The position numbers and the translations under genes are program-made. The notes under the pieces are model-generated. The model saw nothing but the letters and a program-made list of their open reading frames with translations. It did no database searches and had not been told where the DNA came from. From positions 1 to 64,000 of the forward strand of contig CAJXRZ010000021.1 of the NCBI GenBank assembly GCA_913060515.1: a stretch of DNA of 64,000 nt, read 5' to 3'. Of this stretch, positions 17,735 through 25,471 are shown piece by piece (the first letter of the stretch is position 1; every line of letters begins with the position of its first letter). Source of the DNA: an uncultured Pseudomonadota bacterium (GTDB lineage: Bacteria > Myxococcota_A > UBA796 > CAJQPC01).

Positions 17735-19291
17735 TGCCTGGTTCAGGCCTGCGAAGTCCAGCCCCCACTTGGCCAGGTACTTGCGCAGCCGGTCCCCGTC
17801 GTTTTGGGTGGCGCGCTGGGTGCGTGAGTGGGCGAAGAGTGCGCGTCCTGCAGCGGCTGCCGTGGGGTGCTCTCGGCAGGCCGTGATGACCTCGTTTAGC
17901 TGGGCTCTGTCAAAGCGGTCGATGGGGGTCTCGCCCAGGACCTGGGCCACGGGGTCTGCAGGGATAGATCCACCCCACCGACGCTGCAGACGGCCGATCT
18001 CGGCGTTGACCTGATCCTCGCCGATACGTCCGCCGGGGGCCAAGGTGGCCATGCGCAGGACGGCGGCGTTCAGGTCGCGGAAGTTGCCGGTCCAGGGGCT
18101 GGCCGGGTCCAGAGCGAAGCGCAGAAAGCGGGCCTTGGCGTTCTTGTTGAAGGCGACCTGGCGGCCCAGCTCTTGTGCGAACTTCTGCAGCTCAAAGTTT
18201 AGGTTTGGCTCGATGTCTTGGCGGCGCTCAGCGAGCCCGGGCAGCTCGAAGTGCCACATGTCGATGCGGGCGAGCAGGTCGCCTCGAAAGCGCCCGCTGC
18301 TGACCGCTTGGCGCAGGTCCACGTTGGTGCCGGCGATGAGCTGAAAGTCGCTCTCCACTTCGACATCGGCGCCCAATGGCAGGAAGCGCTTGGCTTCGAT
18401 CGCGCGCAGGAGCATGGCTTGTTCATCCAGGCCCAGCTCGCCGATCTCGTCCAGGAAGAGCACGCCCTTGTCGGCGGCCCGCAGCAGGCCCTGGCGCTCG
18501 GTGGCGCCGGTAAAGGCCCCCTTGGAGTGTCCAAAGAGGGCCGCCATGGCCTTGTCGCCCAGCAGGGTGGCGCAGTTGACTTGGACCAAGGGACCGGCCA
18601 GCTGGCCTCGTCTGCGCTTTAGGGCCGTGATCTGCTTGGCCAGGGCGCTCTTTCCCGCGCCGCTGGGACCGGTGAGCAAGATGGGCTCGGTGCTCAAGGC
18701 CGAGACCTGCTCCAGCTCTTCAATCATGCGGTTGAAGTCTGGGGAGCGGGTCTGGATGCCTTGCTTGAGCACCTGATTGGCCGCGGCGTGCTCTTCAGCG
18801 AAGCGGCGTGCCAGGGCGTCATAGCGGGACAGATCCAGGTCGATCTCGTCCCACAGCGGACCGTCGGAGCCCCGACGTGGCGGCCCGGTCTGGAGCAGGC
18901 GACCTCGCAAGAAGTTGGATTCGACCAGGAGGAAGAGGCAGATCTGGGCCACGTGGGTGCCAGTGGTGATGTGCACCAAGAGCTCCTCGTCGTCCTCCTG
19001 TGGCCGGGTGCGCGCGTAGTCCAGCAGGGCGCCGTAGACCTGGGCAAAGTCCCAGGGGTTCTCCATGGGCGTGGGGATGACCGTCACTTGGGTCTCCGGA
19101 GAGACGCTGCGGATGTCGTTGACCAGCTCCTGAGAGCGCCGCAGCCAACGGGGCTCGACCAGCAGCTCCAGGTGGTCGACGATGCGGTCGGGGTGCTGGA
19201 AGATGCTCAGGGTGGGTCGCCAGCGATCCCAGCGACGCTTGCCACCCTGGTCCATGACGGTTCCGTACAGGCCGATGACGGTACAAGGCAT
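17720..19291 (-). CDS. rtcR: RtcR: CARF-domain sigma-54-dependent activator of RNA repair genes
   Basis: A 523-residue protein (E. coli RtcR has 532). Residues 1-180 form the CARF ligand-sensing domain, including the TGTHVAQI segment near residue 110. The AAA+ domain has Walker A GPSGAGKS (208-215), the sigma-54 contact loop GAFTGA (258-263) and Walker B VLFLDEIGEL. The C-terminus is the DNA-binding part (FAHSRTQRATQNDGDRLRKYL). RtcR is known to respond to RNA ends carrying 2',3'-cyclic phosphate and to switch on rtcBA. ATG 19291 gives the family N-terminus MPCTVIGLYGT; an open frame upstream is not used. The last residues (QASKSR) and the stop are encoded inside the palindromic repeat. Confidence 0.94.
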   Translation of the reverse strand: MPCTVIGLYGTVMDQGGKRRWDRWRPTLSIFQHPDRIVDHLELLVEPRWLRRSQELVNDIRSVSPETQVTVIPTPMENPWDFAQVYGALLDYARTRPQEDDEELLVHITTGTHVAQICLFLLVESNFLRGRLLQTGPPRRGSDGPLWDEIDLDLSRYDALARRFAEEHAAANQVLKQGIQTRSPDFNRMIEELEQVSALSTEPILLTGPSGAGKSALAKQITALKRRRGQLAGPLVQVNCATLLGDKAMAALFGHSKGAFTGATERQGLLRAADKGVLFLDEIGELGLDEQAMLLRAIEAKRFLPLGADVEVESDFQLIAGTNVDLRQAVSSGRFRGDLLARIDMWHFELPGLAERRQDIEPNLNFELQKFAQELGRQVAFNKNAKARFLRFALDPASPWTGNFRDLNAAVLRMATLAPGGRIGEDQVNAEIGRLQRRWGGSIPADPVAQVLGETPIDRFDRAQLNEVITACREHPTAAAAGRALFAHSRTQRATQNDGDRLRKYLAKWGLDFAGLNQASKSR

Positions 19292-19400
19292 ATCGCTTCC
19301 GATAGAGGGAGATAGAAGTATATCGTCTTTGAGCGTGCCTAGCGTGGCGGGTTTTCTGGATTGAAGTTCAGTATTCAATAATTATAGATAGTTACCTATG
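19291..19400. promoter_or_regulatory. AT-rich rtcR-rtcB intergenic region with candidate RtcR activator sites
   Basis: This stretch is much more AT-rich than its surroundings and holds several inverted repeats: TATCG-CTTC-CGATA (19291-19304), GATA-gaagta-TATC (19311-19324), ATTGAA-n8-TTCAAT (19360-19379) and ATAG-ttac-CTAT (19388-19399). Sigma-54 activators bind upstream of their promoter, and the sigma-54 promoter lies just downstream at 19412, so one or more of these is probably the RtcR binding site. Which one cannot be told from sequence. Confidence 0.5.
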
Positions 19401-19409
19401 CGAGGCCAA
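19381..19409 (-). promoter_or_regulatory. Sigma-70-type promoter for rtcR
   Basis: On the minus strand TTGGCC (19404-19409) is followed after 17 bases by a perfect TATAAT (19381-19386), about 90 bases before the rtcR start. It abuts the sigma-54 promoter of rtcB on the other strand, which would allow RtcR bound between the genes to affect its own expression. Confidence 0.6.
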
Positions 19410-19411
19410 AG

Positions 19412-19428
19412 TTGGCACGGCTCCTGCT
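19412..19428 (+). promoter_or_regulatory. Sigma-54 promoter of the rtcB operon
   Basis: TTGGCACGGCTCCTGCT matches the -24/-12 consensus TGGCAC-N5-TTGC, with the invariant GG (19414-19415) and GC (19426-19427) separated by exactly 10 bases. It lies about 45 bases before the strong ribosome binding site (AAGGAGG) of rtcB and opposite the gene for a sigma-54 activator, which supports the call. Confidence 0.85.
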
Positions 19429-19473
19429 TAGGGCTTCAGCAAGTCCCGCCTACACGGCGATAAGGAGGACCCC

Positions 19474-20706
19474 ATGAGTTACCAGCTTCTTCAAGGCGAA
19501 AACGGCGTTCCCGTCAAGGCGTGGACCCAGGGCGTTCAGCTCGAGGACCAGGCGCGGGCCCAGCTCCTCAAGACCGCTCAGATGCCCTTCATCCACCGCT
19601 GGGTTGCGGTCATGCCTGACGTTCACTTGGGACTGGGTGCGACCATCGGCTCGGTCATTCCCACCAAGGGCGCCATCATTCCTGCTGCGGTGGGCGTGGA
19701 CATTGGCTGCGGAATGATGGCTGCGCAGACCAGCTTGATGGCCAGCGACTTGCCGGACAACTTGGCCGGTGTGCGCTCGGCCATTGAGAAGGCGGTTCCC
19801 CACGGGCGGACCAGTGGTCGTCGCAACCGCTACAACGTGCGTCGGGACCGTGGATCTTGGGGCGATGTGCCTGAGCTCCAGGCCCAGGTCTGGGGTGAGA
19901 AGCTCTCTGGCCGTTTTGAGACCATTTGTGAGAAGAATCCCAGCATCAAGCAGTCCAACAACCTGCGTCAGCTAGGAACCCTGGGCACCGGCAACCACTT
20001 CATCGAGATCTGCTTGGATGAGGCCGACCGCGTGTGGATCATGCTGCACTCCGGATCCCGGGGTGTGGGCAACCGCATCGGACGCCACTTCATCGAGGCG
20101 GCCAAGAAGGAGATGGGCGAGATGCTGGGCAACTTGCCGGACAAGGACCTGGCCTACTTCAATGAAGGCACCCAGGGCTTTGACGACTACGTCGAGGCCG
20201 TGGGCTGGGCCCAGGACTTTGCGCGCATCAACCGTGAGTTGATGATGGCGGCCACTGTCGATGCCATGCAGACTGTGCTGGGTGACTTTGTCGCCGACGT
20301 TCAGGCTGTGAACTGTCACCACAACTACGTGCAGGAAGAGGAGCACTACGGTGCCACCGTCTTTGTCACCCGCAAGGGTGCCGTGCGCGCAGGCAAGGGT
20401 GAGATGGGAATCATCCCCGGTTCTATGGGCGCGCGCAGCTTCATCGTTCGCGGAAAGGGCAACCCCGAGTCCTTCTGTAGCTGCAGCCATGGTGCCGGAC
20501 GGGTCATGTCTCGCACCAAGGCCAAGAAGCTCTTCACGGTCCAAGACCAGATTGAGCAGACCCGTGGGGTCGAGTGCCGAAAGGATGCTTCCGTGATCGA
20601 TGAGATCCCGGCGGCCTACAAGGACATTGAGAAGGTCATGGCTGCGCAGTCGGATCTGGTCGAGGTGGTTCACACCTTGAAGCAGGTTGTCTGTGTGAAG
20701 GGATGA
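19474..20706 (+). CDS. rtcB: RNA-splicing ligase RtcB
   Basis: A 410-residue GTP- and Mn-dependent ligase that joins RNA 2',3'-cyclic phosphate or 3'-phosphate ends to 5'-OH ends, used in RNA repair. Visible motifs are MPDVHLGLGATIGSVIPTKG, the metal-binding GVDIGCGM, the GTGNHFIEI segment, NCHHNYVQEEEHYG and the guanylated histidine in CSCSHGAGRVMSR. It ends in VCVKG, close to the usual ending of the family. ATG 19474 follows TAAGGAGG by 7 bases, one of the strongest ribosome binding sites in the window. It is the first gene of a sigma-54-driven operon with the unknown gene and rtcA. Confidence 0.97.
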   Translation: MSYQLLQGENGVPVKAWTQGVQLEDQARAQLLKTAQMPFIHRWVAVMPDVHLGLGATIGSVIPTKGAIIPAAVGVDIGCGMMAAQTSLMASDLPDNLAGVRSAIEKAVPHGRTSGRRNRYNVRRDRGSWGDVPELQAQVWGEKLSGRFETICEKNPSIKQSNNLRQLGTLGTGNHFIEICLDEADRVWIMLHSGSRGVGNRIGRHFIEAAKKEMGEMLGNLPDKDLAYFNEGTQGFDDYVEAVGWAQDFARINRELMMAATVDAMQTVLGDFVADVQAVNCHHNYVQEEEHYGATVFVTRKGAVRAGKGEMGIIPGSMGARSFIVRGKGNPESFCSCSHGAGRVMSRTKAKKLFTVQDQIEQTRGVECRKDASVIDEIPAAYKDIEKVMAAQSDLVEVVHTLKQVVCVKG

Positions 20707-20769
20707 TGTAGGTGGCGGTCGGTCGTTGACCCGATGGGTTGATGGCTGACCGCCTGGCTGGGAGAAACC

Positions 20770-21444
20770 GTGTTTAATGAAGAAGAACTGGAGCGGGCCT
20801 TGCGCCTGCAGAGTCAGGCTCTGGGCTTGTTGAAGTGGTTGGCCAAGGGCAATGCAGCCTTGGGTTTTCGCCACGACCCGAGCGTCGACCAAGCCCAGGC
20901 CTTTGGTCTGTGGGCTTGGACTCAGCACGGCAGCTTGCCCATGTCTTTTCGTCCTGCGCGCCGTGAGGACGCCGTGTCCTTGGGTGTGTTGGTGGCCAGC
21001 TACTTGGAGTGCAGCTTTGACTGGACGGCCAACCCTGGCTCTGTGTTGTATTCGCCCGATGCCCACTGCTTCTGTCCCATGTGCAGTTGGATGGTGCGGC
21101 GCCCTCGTCTGCGGCCCAAGCAGGTACGGCGCCCCCACAAGCTGCGGGCACAGCGCCTGGAGAAAGACTGGGTGTTTGCCGTGGCCTCGGAGCTGGGTTG
21201 TCCCGCTGATGTGAGGGTGTTGGATGAAGAAGAATGGCGGGAGAGCCTTGCCTTGGGCGCATACGGTGTCCAACTCCTGCGCCGAGTGCGTGGCAGCTGC
21301 ACGGTCGGTGTGGCCAACCTGGCGCTCTGGCGTCGCTTCGCTTGGACCCCCACCGGGTCGCCCAAGCGGGGCTATGTCTTGCGTGCACCTGCGATGATCA
21401 AAGCCGAGCGGCGATTGACCGCTCACCTGTTGGAAGCAGCATGA
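20770..21444 (+). CDS. Unknown protein encoded between rtcB and rtcA, with a Cys cluster
   Basis: A 224-residue soluble protein starting at GTG 20770 (MFNEEELERALRLQSQ) after GGGAGAAA. It contains HCFCPMCSWM near residue 100, a candidate zinc or Fe site, followed by a strongly basic stretch (VRRPRLRPKQVRRPHKLRAQ) that could contact RNA. Its stop overlaps the rtcA start (ATGA), so it is translationally coupled and almost certainly part of the RNA repair operon. It is not archease and not any Rtc component recognised here. A role as a nucleic-acid-binding accessory factor is an inference from position and charge. Confidence 0.8.
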   Translation: MFNEEELERALRLQSQALGLLKWLAKGNAALGFRHDPSVDQAQAFGLWAWTQHGSLPMSFRPARREDAVSLGVLVASYLECSFDWTANPGSVLYSPDAHCFCPMCSWMVRRPRLRPKQVRRPHKLRAQRLEKDWVFAVASELGCPADVRVLDEEEWRESLALGAYGVQLLRRVRGSCTVGVANLALWRRFAWTPTGSPKRGYVLRAPAMIKAERRLTAHLLEAA

Positions 21445-22466
21445 ACTCTCTTGTACAAATCGACGGCACCCAAGGTGAAGGTGGCGGTCAGATCCTGCGC
21501 TCAGCGCTGTCGCTGGCCGCCATCACCGGCCGCCCTCTGCAGGTGGACCGTGTGCGAGGTGGACGGCGAAAGTCGGGTCTGATGCGCCAGCACTTGACCT
21601 GCTTGCGTGCGGTGGCCCGTCTCTGTGATGGAAAGGTCCAGGGAGACGAGCTGCGCTCCCCGCAGTTCAGCTTTCAGCCGGGCACCATCCGCGGCGGCGA
21701 CTACCACTTTGATGTGGGCTCGGCGGGCGCTGTGGCCTTGGTGTTGCAGACGGTCCTGCCGGTCCTGCTGCACGCCGATGCACCGAGCACAGTACGCATT
21801 ACGGGCGGGACACACGTGTCCTTCTCCCCCAGTGTGACCTCACTCAGAGACAGCTTTGTGCCTGTGCTTCAGCGTATGGGTGCCAAGGTGGATCTCAAGC
21901 TGGAGCGCTACGGCTTCAATCCAGCGGGAGGGGGGTCCATCTTGGCCACCATTGCCCCTGGGGCTCTGGAGCCCTTGGAGTTGGTGGAGCGTGGACCACT
22001 GACCTCGGCCCAGGTTGGTGTGGTGCAGTGCAGCGTGCCTAAGAACGTCGCGCGTCGGGAAGCCGATGTCCTGTGCCACGCACTCAACCTAAACCCAGAG
22101 CGGGCGCGCATTGAGACGGTGGAGAGCCAAGGACCTGGGAACGCACTCTGGGTGACGCTCTTGCACGGAGAGCACACAACTGTGTTTGATGCGGTAGGCA
22201 TGAAGGGCCGTCGGGCGGAGCAGGTCGCCAAGACTCTGGTGCGTCGTATGCAGCGCTGGCAGCACTCCGGTACGCCAGTGGACGAGTACTTGGCGGATCA
22301 GCTGTTGCTGCCGATGGCGCTGGCCAGTGGTGGTGCCTTTCGGACGCCGCCCTTGAGTCAGCATTCCCGCACGAACATGGACGTGATTGGGCGTTTCTTG
22401 GATGTGGGCTTTGAGGTGCTGGAGGAGAGCGAGCGGGCTGCGCGTGTGGATGTGCGGGCAGCCTAG
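21441..22466 (+). CDS. rtcA: RNA 3'-terminal phosphate cyclase RtcA
   Basis: A 341-residue enzyme converting RNA 3'-phosphate to 2',3'-cyclic phosphate with ATP. Family motifs: IDGTQGEGGGQILRSALSLA at the N-terminus, RGGRRKSGLMRQHL, GGDYHFDVGSAGAVALVLQT, the glycine-rich ERYGFNPAGGGS and the adenylated histidine in SQHSRTNMDV near the C-terminus. The length matches E. coli RtcA (338). ATG 21441 overlaps the stop of the preceding gene; the longer open frame upstream lies inside that gene. It ends in a CTAG shared with the convergent neighbour. Confidence 0.96.
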   Translation: MNSLVQIDGTQGEGGGQILRSALSLAAITGRPLQVDRVRGGRRKSGLMRQHLTCLRAVARLCDGKVQGDELRSPQFSFQPGTIRGGDYHFDVGSAGAVALVLQTVLPVLLHADAPSTVRITGGTHVSFSPSVTSLRDSFVPVLQRMGAKVDLKLERYGFNPAGGGSILATIAPGALEPLELVERGPLTSAQVGVVQCSVPKNVARREADVLCHALNLNPERARIETVESQGPGNALWVTLLHGEHTTVFDAVGMKGRRAEQVAKTLVRRMQRWQHSGTPVDEYLADQLLLPMALASGGAFRTPPLSQHSRTNMDVIGRFLDVGFEVLEESERAARVDVRAA

Positions 22467-22993
22467 AAGAGCTCGATCTCTGGGGACATCTCGCTGCTCC
22501 AGTAGATGTCCACCGGCGAGGTCTTCGACATGGGCAGATCGTAGGCGGGGTGCTGATAGTTGACCCCACCCTTCCCCCAGCTGATCGGGCGCAGTCCTGG
22601 GCGCCACCCTTCCCTGACCGGCTCCTCTGCGACCAGGTCATCCTGGTCCTCTACGAACCAGGAGACAGCCACTCCGATGGTCTCCTCGAAGGCGTCGGCG
22701 GCATCGTCGGTGTTCAGGCCGGCCTGGAACAAGGCGTTCAGCTTGAGGGTGTAGGTCCAGTCGCCCACCCCCTGGGTTGTCTCGTCTACCCAACGTAGCT
22801 CCATGCTCCTGTGGGGGACGTTGGTGAAGATGTGCACGCCATGGCCGTCGCTTGCGTGGTCCGCCGCCTTTCGTTGAAGCATTCTGTAGAGTACACACCA
22901 CAGATCGCACTCCAGCACTTCCGGGGTGAGGGCTTGAGAGGTGAAGATCAAGTCGGGTGCTTGGGGTGCAACAGGGTCGGTGGACCAGCTCAT
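22463..22993 (-). CDS. Hypothetical protein, tandem paralogue 2
   Basis: A 176-residue soluble protein that is clearly homologous along its whole length to the next gene upstream (MSWSTDP vs MTWSTNP; CDLWCVLYRMLQRKAADHA vs CDLWWVVHHMIQRKEADHA; EEPVREGWRPGLRPISWGK vs EEPHREGWREGLRPLNFGK). The best conserved features are Trp- and acid-rich stretches such as VSWFVEDQDDL and QHPAYDLPM. The family is not recognised. The two genes are 10 bases apart and probably cotranscribed. It converges on rtcA with a 4-base CTAG overlap. Confidence 0.75.
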   Translation of the reverse strand: MSWSTDPVAPQAPDLIFTSQALTPEVLECDLWCVLYRMLQRKAADHASDGHGVHIFTNVPHRSMELRWVDETTQGVGDWTYTLKLNALFQAGLNTDDAADAFEETIGVAVSWFVEDQDDLVAEEPVREGWRPGLRPISWGKGGVNYQHPAYDLPMSKTSPVDIYWSSEMSPEIELF

Positions 22994-23003
22994 TGTCGTC
23001 TCC

Positions 23004-23543
23004 TCAAATGTAGACGCGCTCGATCTCGGTCATGGCGTCGCTGCTTGTGTAGATGGGCAGCGGCGTTTTGGGCATCTTGAAGTCATAGGCGGGGTGCGTG
23101 TAGTCAGGAGCCTGGTCTTGCTTCCCGAAGTTCAGGGGGCGTAGACCCTCGCGCCAGCCTTCTCTGTGCGGCTCTTCTTCGCACAGATCGTCGTGGTCCT
23201 CCACCACCCAGAAGATGGCGACGCCGACGACCCCCTCGAAGTGACCGGCGCCCTCCTCGTGTTCCAGTGAAGCTGCGGACAATTCGGGGAGGAGCACGGT
23301 GTAGATCCAGTCTCCGACGGCCTCTTGGTCCGTGTTCAGCCACTGCAGGTCCAGGTTGCCATTGGTGACGTTGACGTAGATGTGCAGACCGTCACCCTGG
23401 GTGGCGTGGTCGGCTTCTTTGCGCTGGATCATGTGGTGAACCACCCACCACAGATCGCACATCAGGAGTTGTGCGGTGAGAGCGCTCGAGGTGAAGATCA
23501 CCGGGGGAGAGTCGGGTTCGTTTGGGTTGGTGGACCAGGTCAT
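23004..23543 (-). CDS. Hypothetical protein, tandem paralogue 1
   Basis: A 179-residue partner of the gene at 22463, with the same layout: an N-terminal MTWSTNPNEPDSPPVIFTSS, a helical CDLWWVVHHMIQRKEADHA, a beta-rich middle (LHIYVNVTNGNLDLQWLN) and a C-terminal HPAYDFKMPKTPLPIYTSS. No signal peptide or membrane segment. The sequence divergence between the pair suggests an old duplication with two retained roles, perhaps a heterodimer. The function is unknown. It lies 7 bases before the end of the next lipoprotein gene on the same strand. Confidence 0.75.
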   Translation of the reverse strand: MTWSTNPNEPDSPPVIFTSSALTAQLLMCDLWWVVHHMIQRKEADHATQGDGLHIYVNVTNGNLDLQWLNTDQEAVGDWIYTVLLPELSAASLEHEEGAGHFEGVVGVAIFWVVEDHDDLCEEEPHREGWREGLRPLNFGKQDQAPDYTHPAYDFKMPKTPLPIYTSSDAMTEIERVYI

Positions 23544-23550
23544 GAGCGCC

Positions 23551-24687
23551 TCACCGCAGCCAGCTGGACCGCGCGCGGGTTTGGTTGACGGGGTAGGGGC
23601 CCGTGCTGCTTGGGGTCCAGTTGTTTAAGTACACGCCAGGCATTGTGGAGCTTGAACTGCAGGGGCTGGAGCTGGCGTAGGACCACATATAGTTTCTCCC
23701 CTCGCTGTGCTGGTCGTCCATGCAGCGAAGCTCGGGGGAGAGCCAGACGGCCTGTCCGTCGTAGTCCCTGGGTCCCTGCAGCACGCGGTTCACCCCTTCG
23801 ATTGCGCCGCTCACTTGACACTCGTTGTACGTGTCGATGGACAGGGTGGTGGCGCTCAAGTCGCCGTAGTCAAAGGCGGAGGCGTACTCGTAGGCTTCTA
23901 GCGTCTGGAAGGTATCCAAGGTGCTGGTACTCATCCCTGAGGCGAAGCTTGTGGATGCCTGAATTAGGGCCTGCATGCGATCTGCCGTGCCCGCGGAGCC
24001 AGCGCTGCAGTCCAAGGTCTCACAGATGTCCAGCCCTGGGTAGGGTTCGCTTTGCCAGATGCGAATGTCTGATGGCCATGCGCCATCGAAGGTCCATGAC
24101 AACAGGGTCCAGCCGCCGCCATCGCTGACCAAGTCACAGTAGGCCAGGAAGGGGTCGCTTGCGCTGGGGTCGATCCAATAGGTGCCGCTTGTGGACTCCC
24201 CTGATTCGCTCAGGGTCAAGCAGGTCTTGGCTGCGCAGAGAGGGCCCTGGCCCAGCAGGCCCTCGTCGATACTGCCCTGGCAGTTGTTGTCCTGGCCATC
24301 ACAGATCTCAGGTGCGCCTGGGTAGCTCGCTGCGTTGGTGTCATCGCAGTCGGTGTCATCGTAGAGGCCTCCGCTGGGCAGGACGCAGGAGAGCTGGGCT
24401 GGGCCGGCCCCAAAGCCGTCGCCGTCGCCGTCGGGCCACCATGTCACCCCGGTCTGGATGCTCACGTCGCGGTCTGCGTCGTCGGCCAATCCGTCACAGT
24501 CGTCGTCTACACCCCCGTTGCACACCTCGGTCTGCCCTGGGTGGATCTCAGGATCGCTGTCATCGCAGTCCTCTTCGGCGGGGTAGCCGTCTCCGTCGGC
24601 GTCGACTGGAGATGCGGTCTCCTGTGGGCTGCCGTCCTTGCAAGCGCTGAGCAGAGGGAGGAGTGCAAGGATGTGAGCGGTGCGCAT
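23551..24687 (-). CDS. MopE-repeat lipoprotein with fibrinogen-like C-terminal domain, paralogue 1
   Basis: A 378-residue protein from ATG 24687 (MRTAHILALLPLLSACKDG, lipobox LSAC). Residues about 28-160 carry MopE-type repeats (VDADGDGYPAEEDCDDSDPEIHP, EVCNGGVDDDCDGLADD, EICDGQDNNCQGSIDEG). A short Cys motif (CAAKTCLTLSESGESTSG) leads into a fibrinogen-related domain with the hallmark YCDLVSDGGGWTLLSW and a C-terminal GVYLNNWTPSSTGPY. It ends in RSSWLR, as do its paralogues (RST/SWVR). Surface location is likely; ligand binding to sugars or proteins is known for fibrinogen-like domains but not shown here. It has one repeat fewer than the other three copies. Confidence 0.85.
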   Translation of the reverse strand: MRTAHILALLPLLSACKDGSPQETASPVDADGDGYPAEEDCDDSDPEIHPGQTEVCNGGVDDDCDGLADDADRDVSIQTGVTWWPDGDGDGFGAGPAQLSCVLPSGGLYDDTDCDDTNAASYPGAPEICDGQDNNCQGSIDEGLLGQGPLCAAKTCLTLSESGESTSGTYWIDPSASDPFLAYCDLVSDGGGWTLLSWTFDGAWPSDIRIWQSEPYPGLDICETLDCSAGSAGTADRMQALIQASTSFASGMSTSTLDTFQTLEAYEYASAFDYGDLSATTLSIDTYNECQVSGAIEGVNRVLQGPRDYDGQAVWLSPELRCMDDQHSEGRNYMWSYASSSPCSSSSTMPGVYLNNWTPSSTGPYPVNQTRARSSWLR

Positions 24688-24715
24688 AGAGTCGGTCCGG
24701 AGTGTTGGGTTCAGT

Positions 24716-25408
24716 CTACTGCTGCGAGAGCAGCTCGGTGGACTGTTCATCCGGCTCCCCCAACAAGCCCCGTTGCAGGCAGCCCGCCAAGCCCTTGACC
24801 AGAACACCGCTCCCGGGAAGCTTGATCGCCAAGGCCAGTCCTCGCCAAGGAATCAACCCCCGCAGGGTGGTGCTCGCCTCTTGCTCTGGGCTCTTGTCCA
24901 GCAACCAGAACAGGAGCACCGCCATGTGGAGGAAGTAGGCCAGAAGGGCTGTCTCCTGGGGCGCTCTGACCTCGGTTGAAGCCTGATCGATGGCCCGGTG
25001 GAAGACGGAGAGCACGGCTTGGCGCGCGGTGGTGGTGTTGGTGCCAAAGAGGCTGTCCTCTCCAACCCCTAGCAGAACCCCCAGCAGGGCGCGCAGGGTC
25101 TGGCGGTGTGGACGAAGGGTCTCCAAGGAGAGCGCGGTGGCTTGCTCTGCCCGCTCCGACCAGGTGCCCGGGGCCAAGTCTTGGGCGGCGAGGCTCTGGG
25201 AGAGCTCGGTGTAGAGGCGCAGGACGAGCGCATGTTTGGAGGGGAAGTAGCGGTAGAGCAGTCCGGGACTGACGCCCGCCGCCTTGGCCAGCTGGCGCAT
25301 GGAGGTCTGCTCAAAACCCTGCTCCGCAAACGAGGCCAGAGCGGTGCGGTACAGGTGCGCTTCCATCTGCGCGCCTTTCTCCGTGCGGCCTGGGGGGCGT
25401 CCTGCCAT
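24716..25408 (-). CDS. TetR-family transcriptional regulator
   Basis: A 230-residue protein with an N-terminal TetR helix-turn-helix (LYRTALASFAEQGFEQTSMR, QLAKAAGVSPGLLYRYFPSK) and a helical ligand-binding C-terminus. It is divergent from the epimerase-like gene at 25472. The 63-base gap holds a good inverted repeat, so it probably represses itself and that neighbour. The inducer is unknown. Its 3' end lies 28 bases before the start of the first fibrinogen-like lipoprotein on the same strand, so some cotranscription is possible. Confidence 0.9.
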   Translation of the reverse strand: MAGRPPGRTEKGAQMEAHLYRTALASFAEQGFEQTSMRQLAKAAGVSPGLLYRYFPSKHALVLRLYTELSQSLAAQDLAPGTWSERAEQATALSLETLRPHRQTLRALLGVLLGVGEDSLFGTNTTTARQAVLSVFHRAIDQASTEVRAPQETALLAYFLHMAVLLFWLLDKSPEQEASTTLRGLIPWRGLALAIKLPGSGVLVKGLAGCLQRGLLGEPDEQSTELLSQQ

Positions 25409-25426
25409 GATCGGGTCCTTGACTAA

Positions 25427-25448
25427 ATAAGTGAACGTGTTTACTTAT
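25427..25448. promoter_or_regulatory. Candidate TetR operator between the divergent genes
   Basis: ATAAGT-GAACGTGTTT-ACTTAT: six-base perfect arms, with the inner AAGTgAAC and GTTtACTT nearly symmetric as well. This is the size and shape of a TetR-family operator. It sits directly downstream of TTGACT (25419-25424), a good -35 for the plus-strand gene, so occupation would block that promoter; a weak -10 (TACTTA) falls inside the site. Confidence 0.72.
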
Positions 25449-25471
25449 AGTGTGTCAGACAGGATGTTCCA

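Noticed and set aside
17720-19291. CARF domain of RtcR as a sign of a CRISPR system
   Set aside because: The CARF-AAA+ architecture and the adjacent rtcB/rtcA are those of RNA repair; no repeat-spacer array or cas gene is present.
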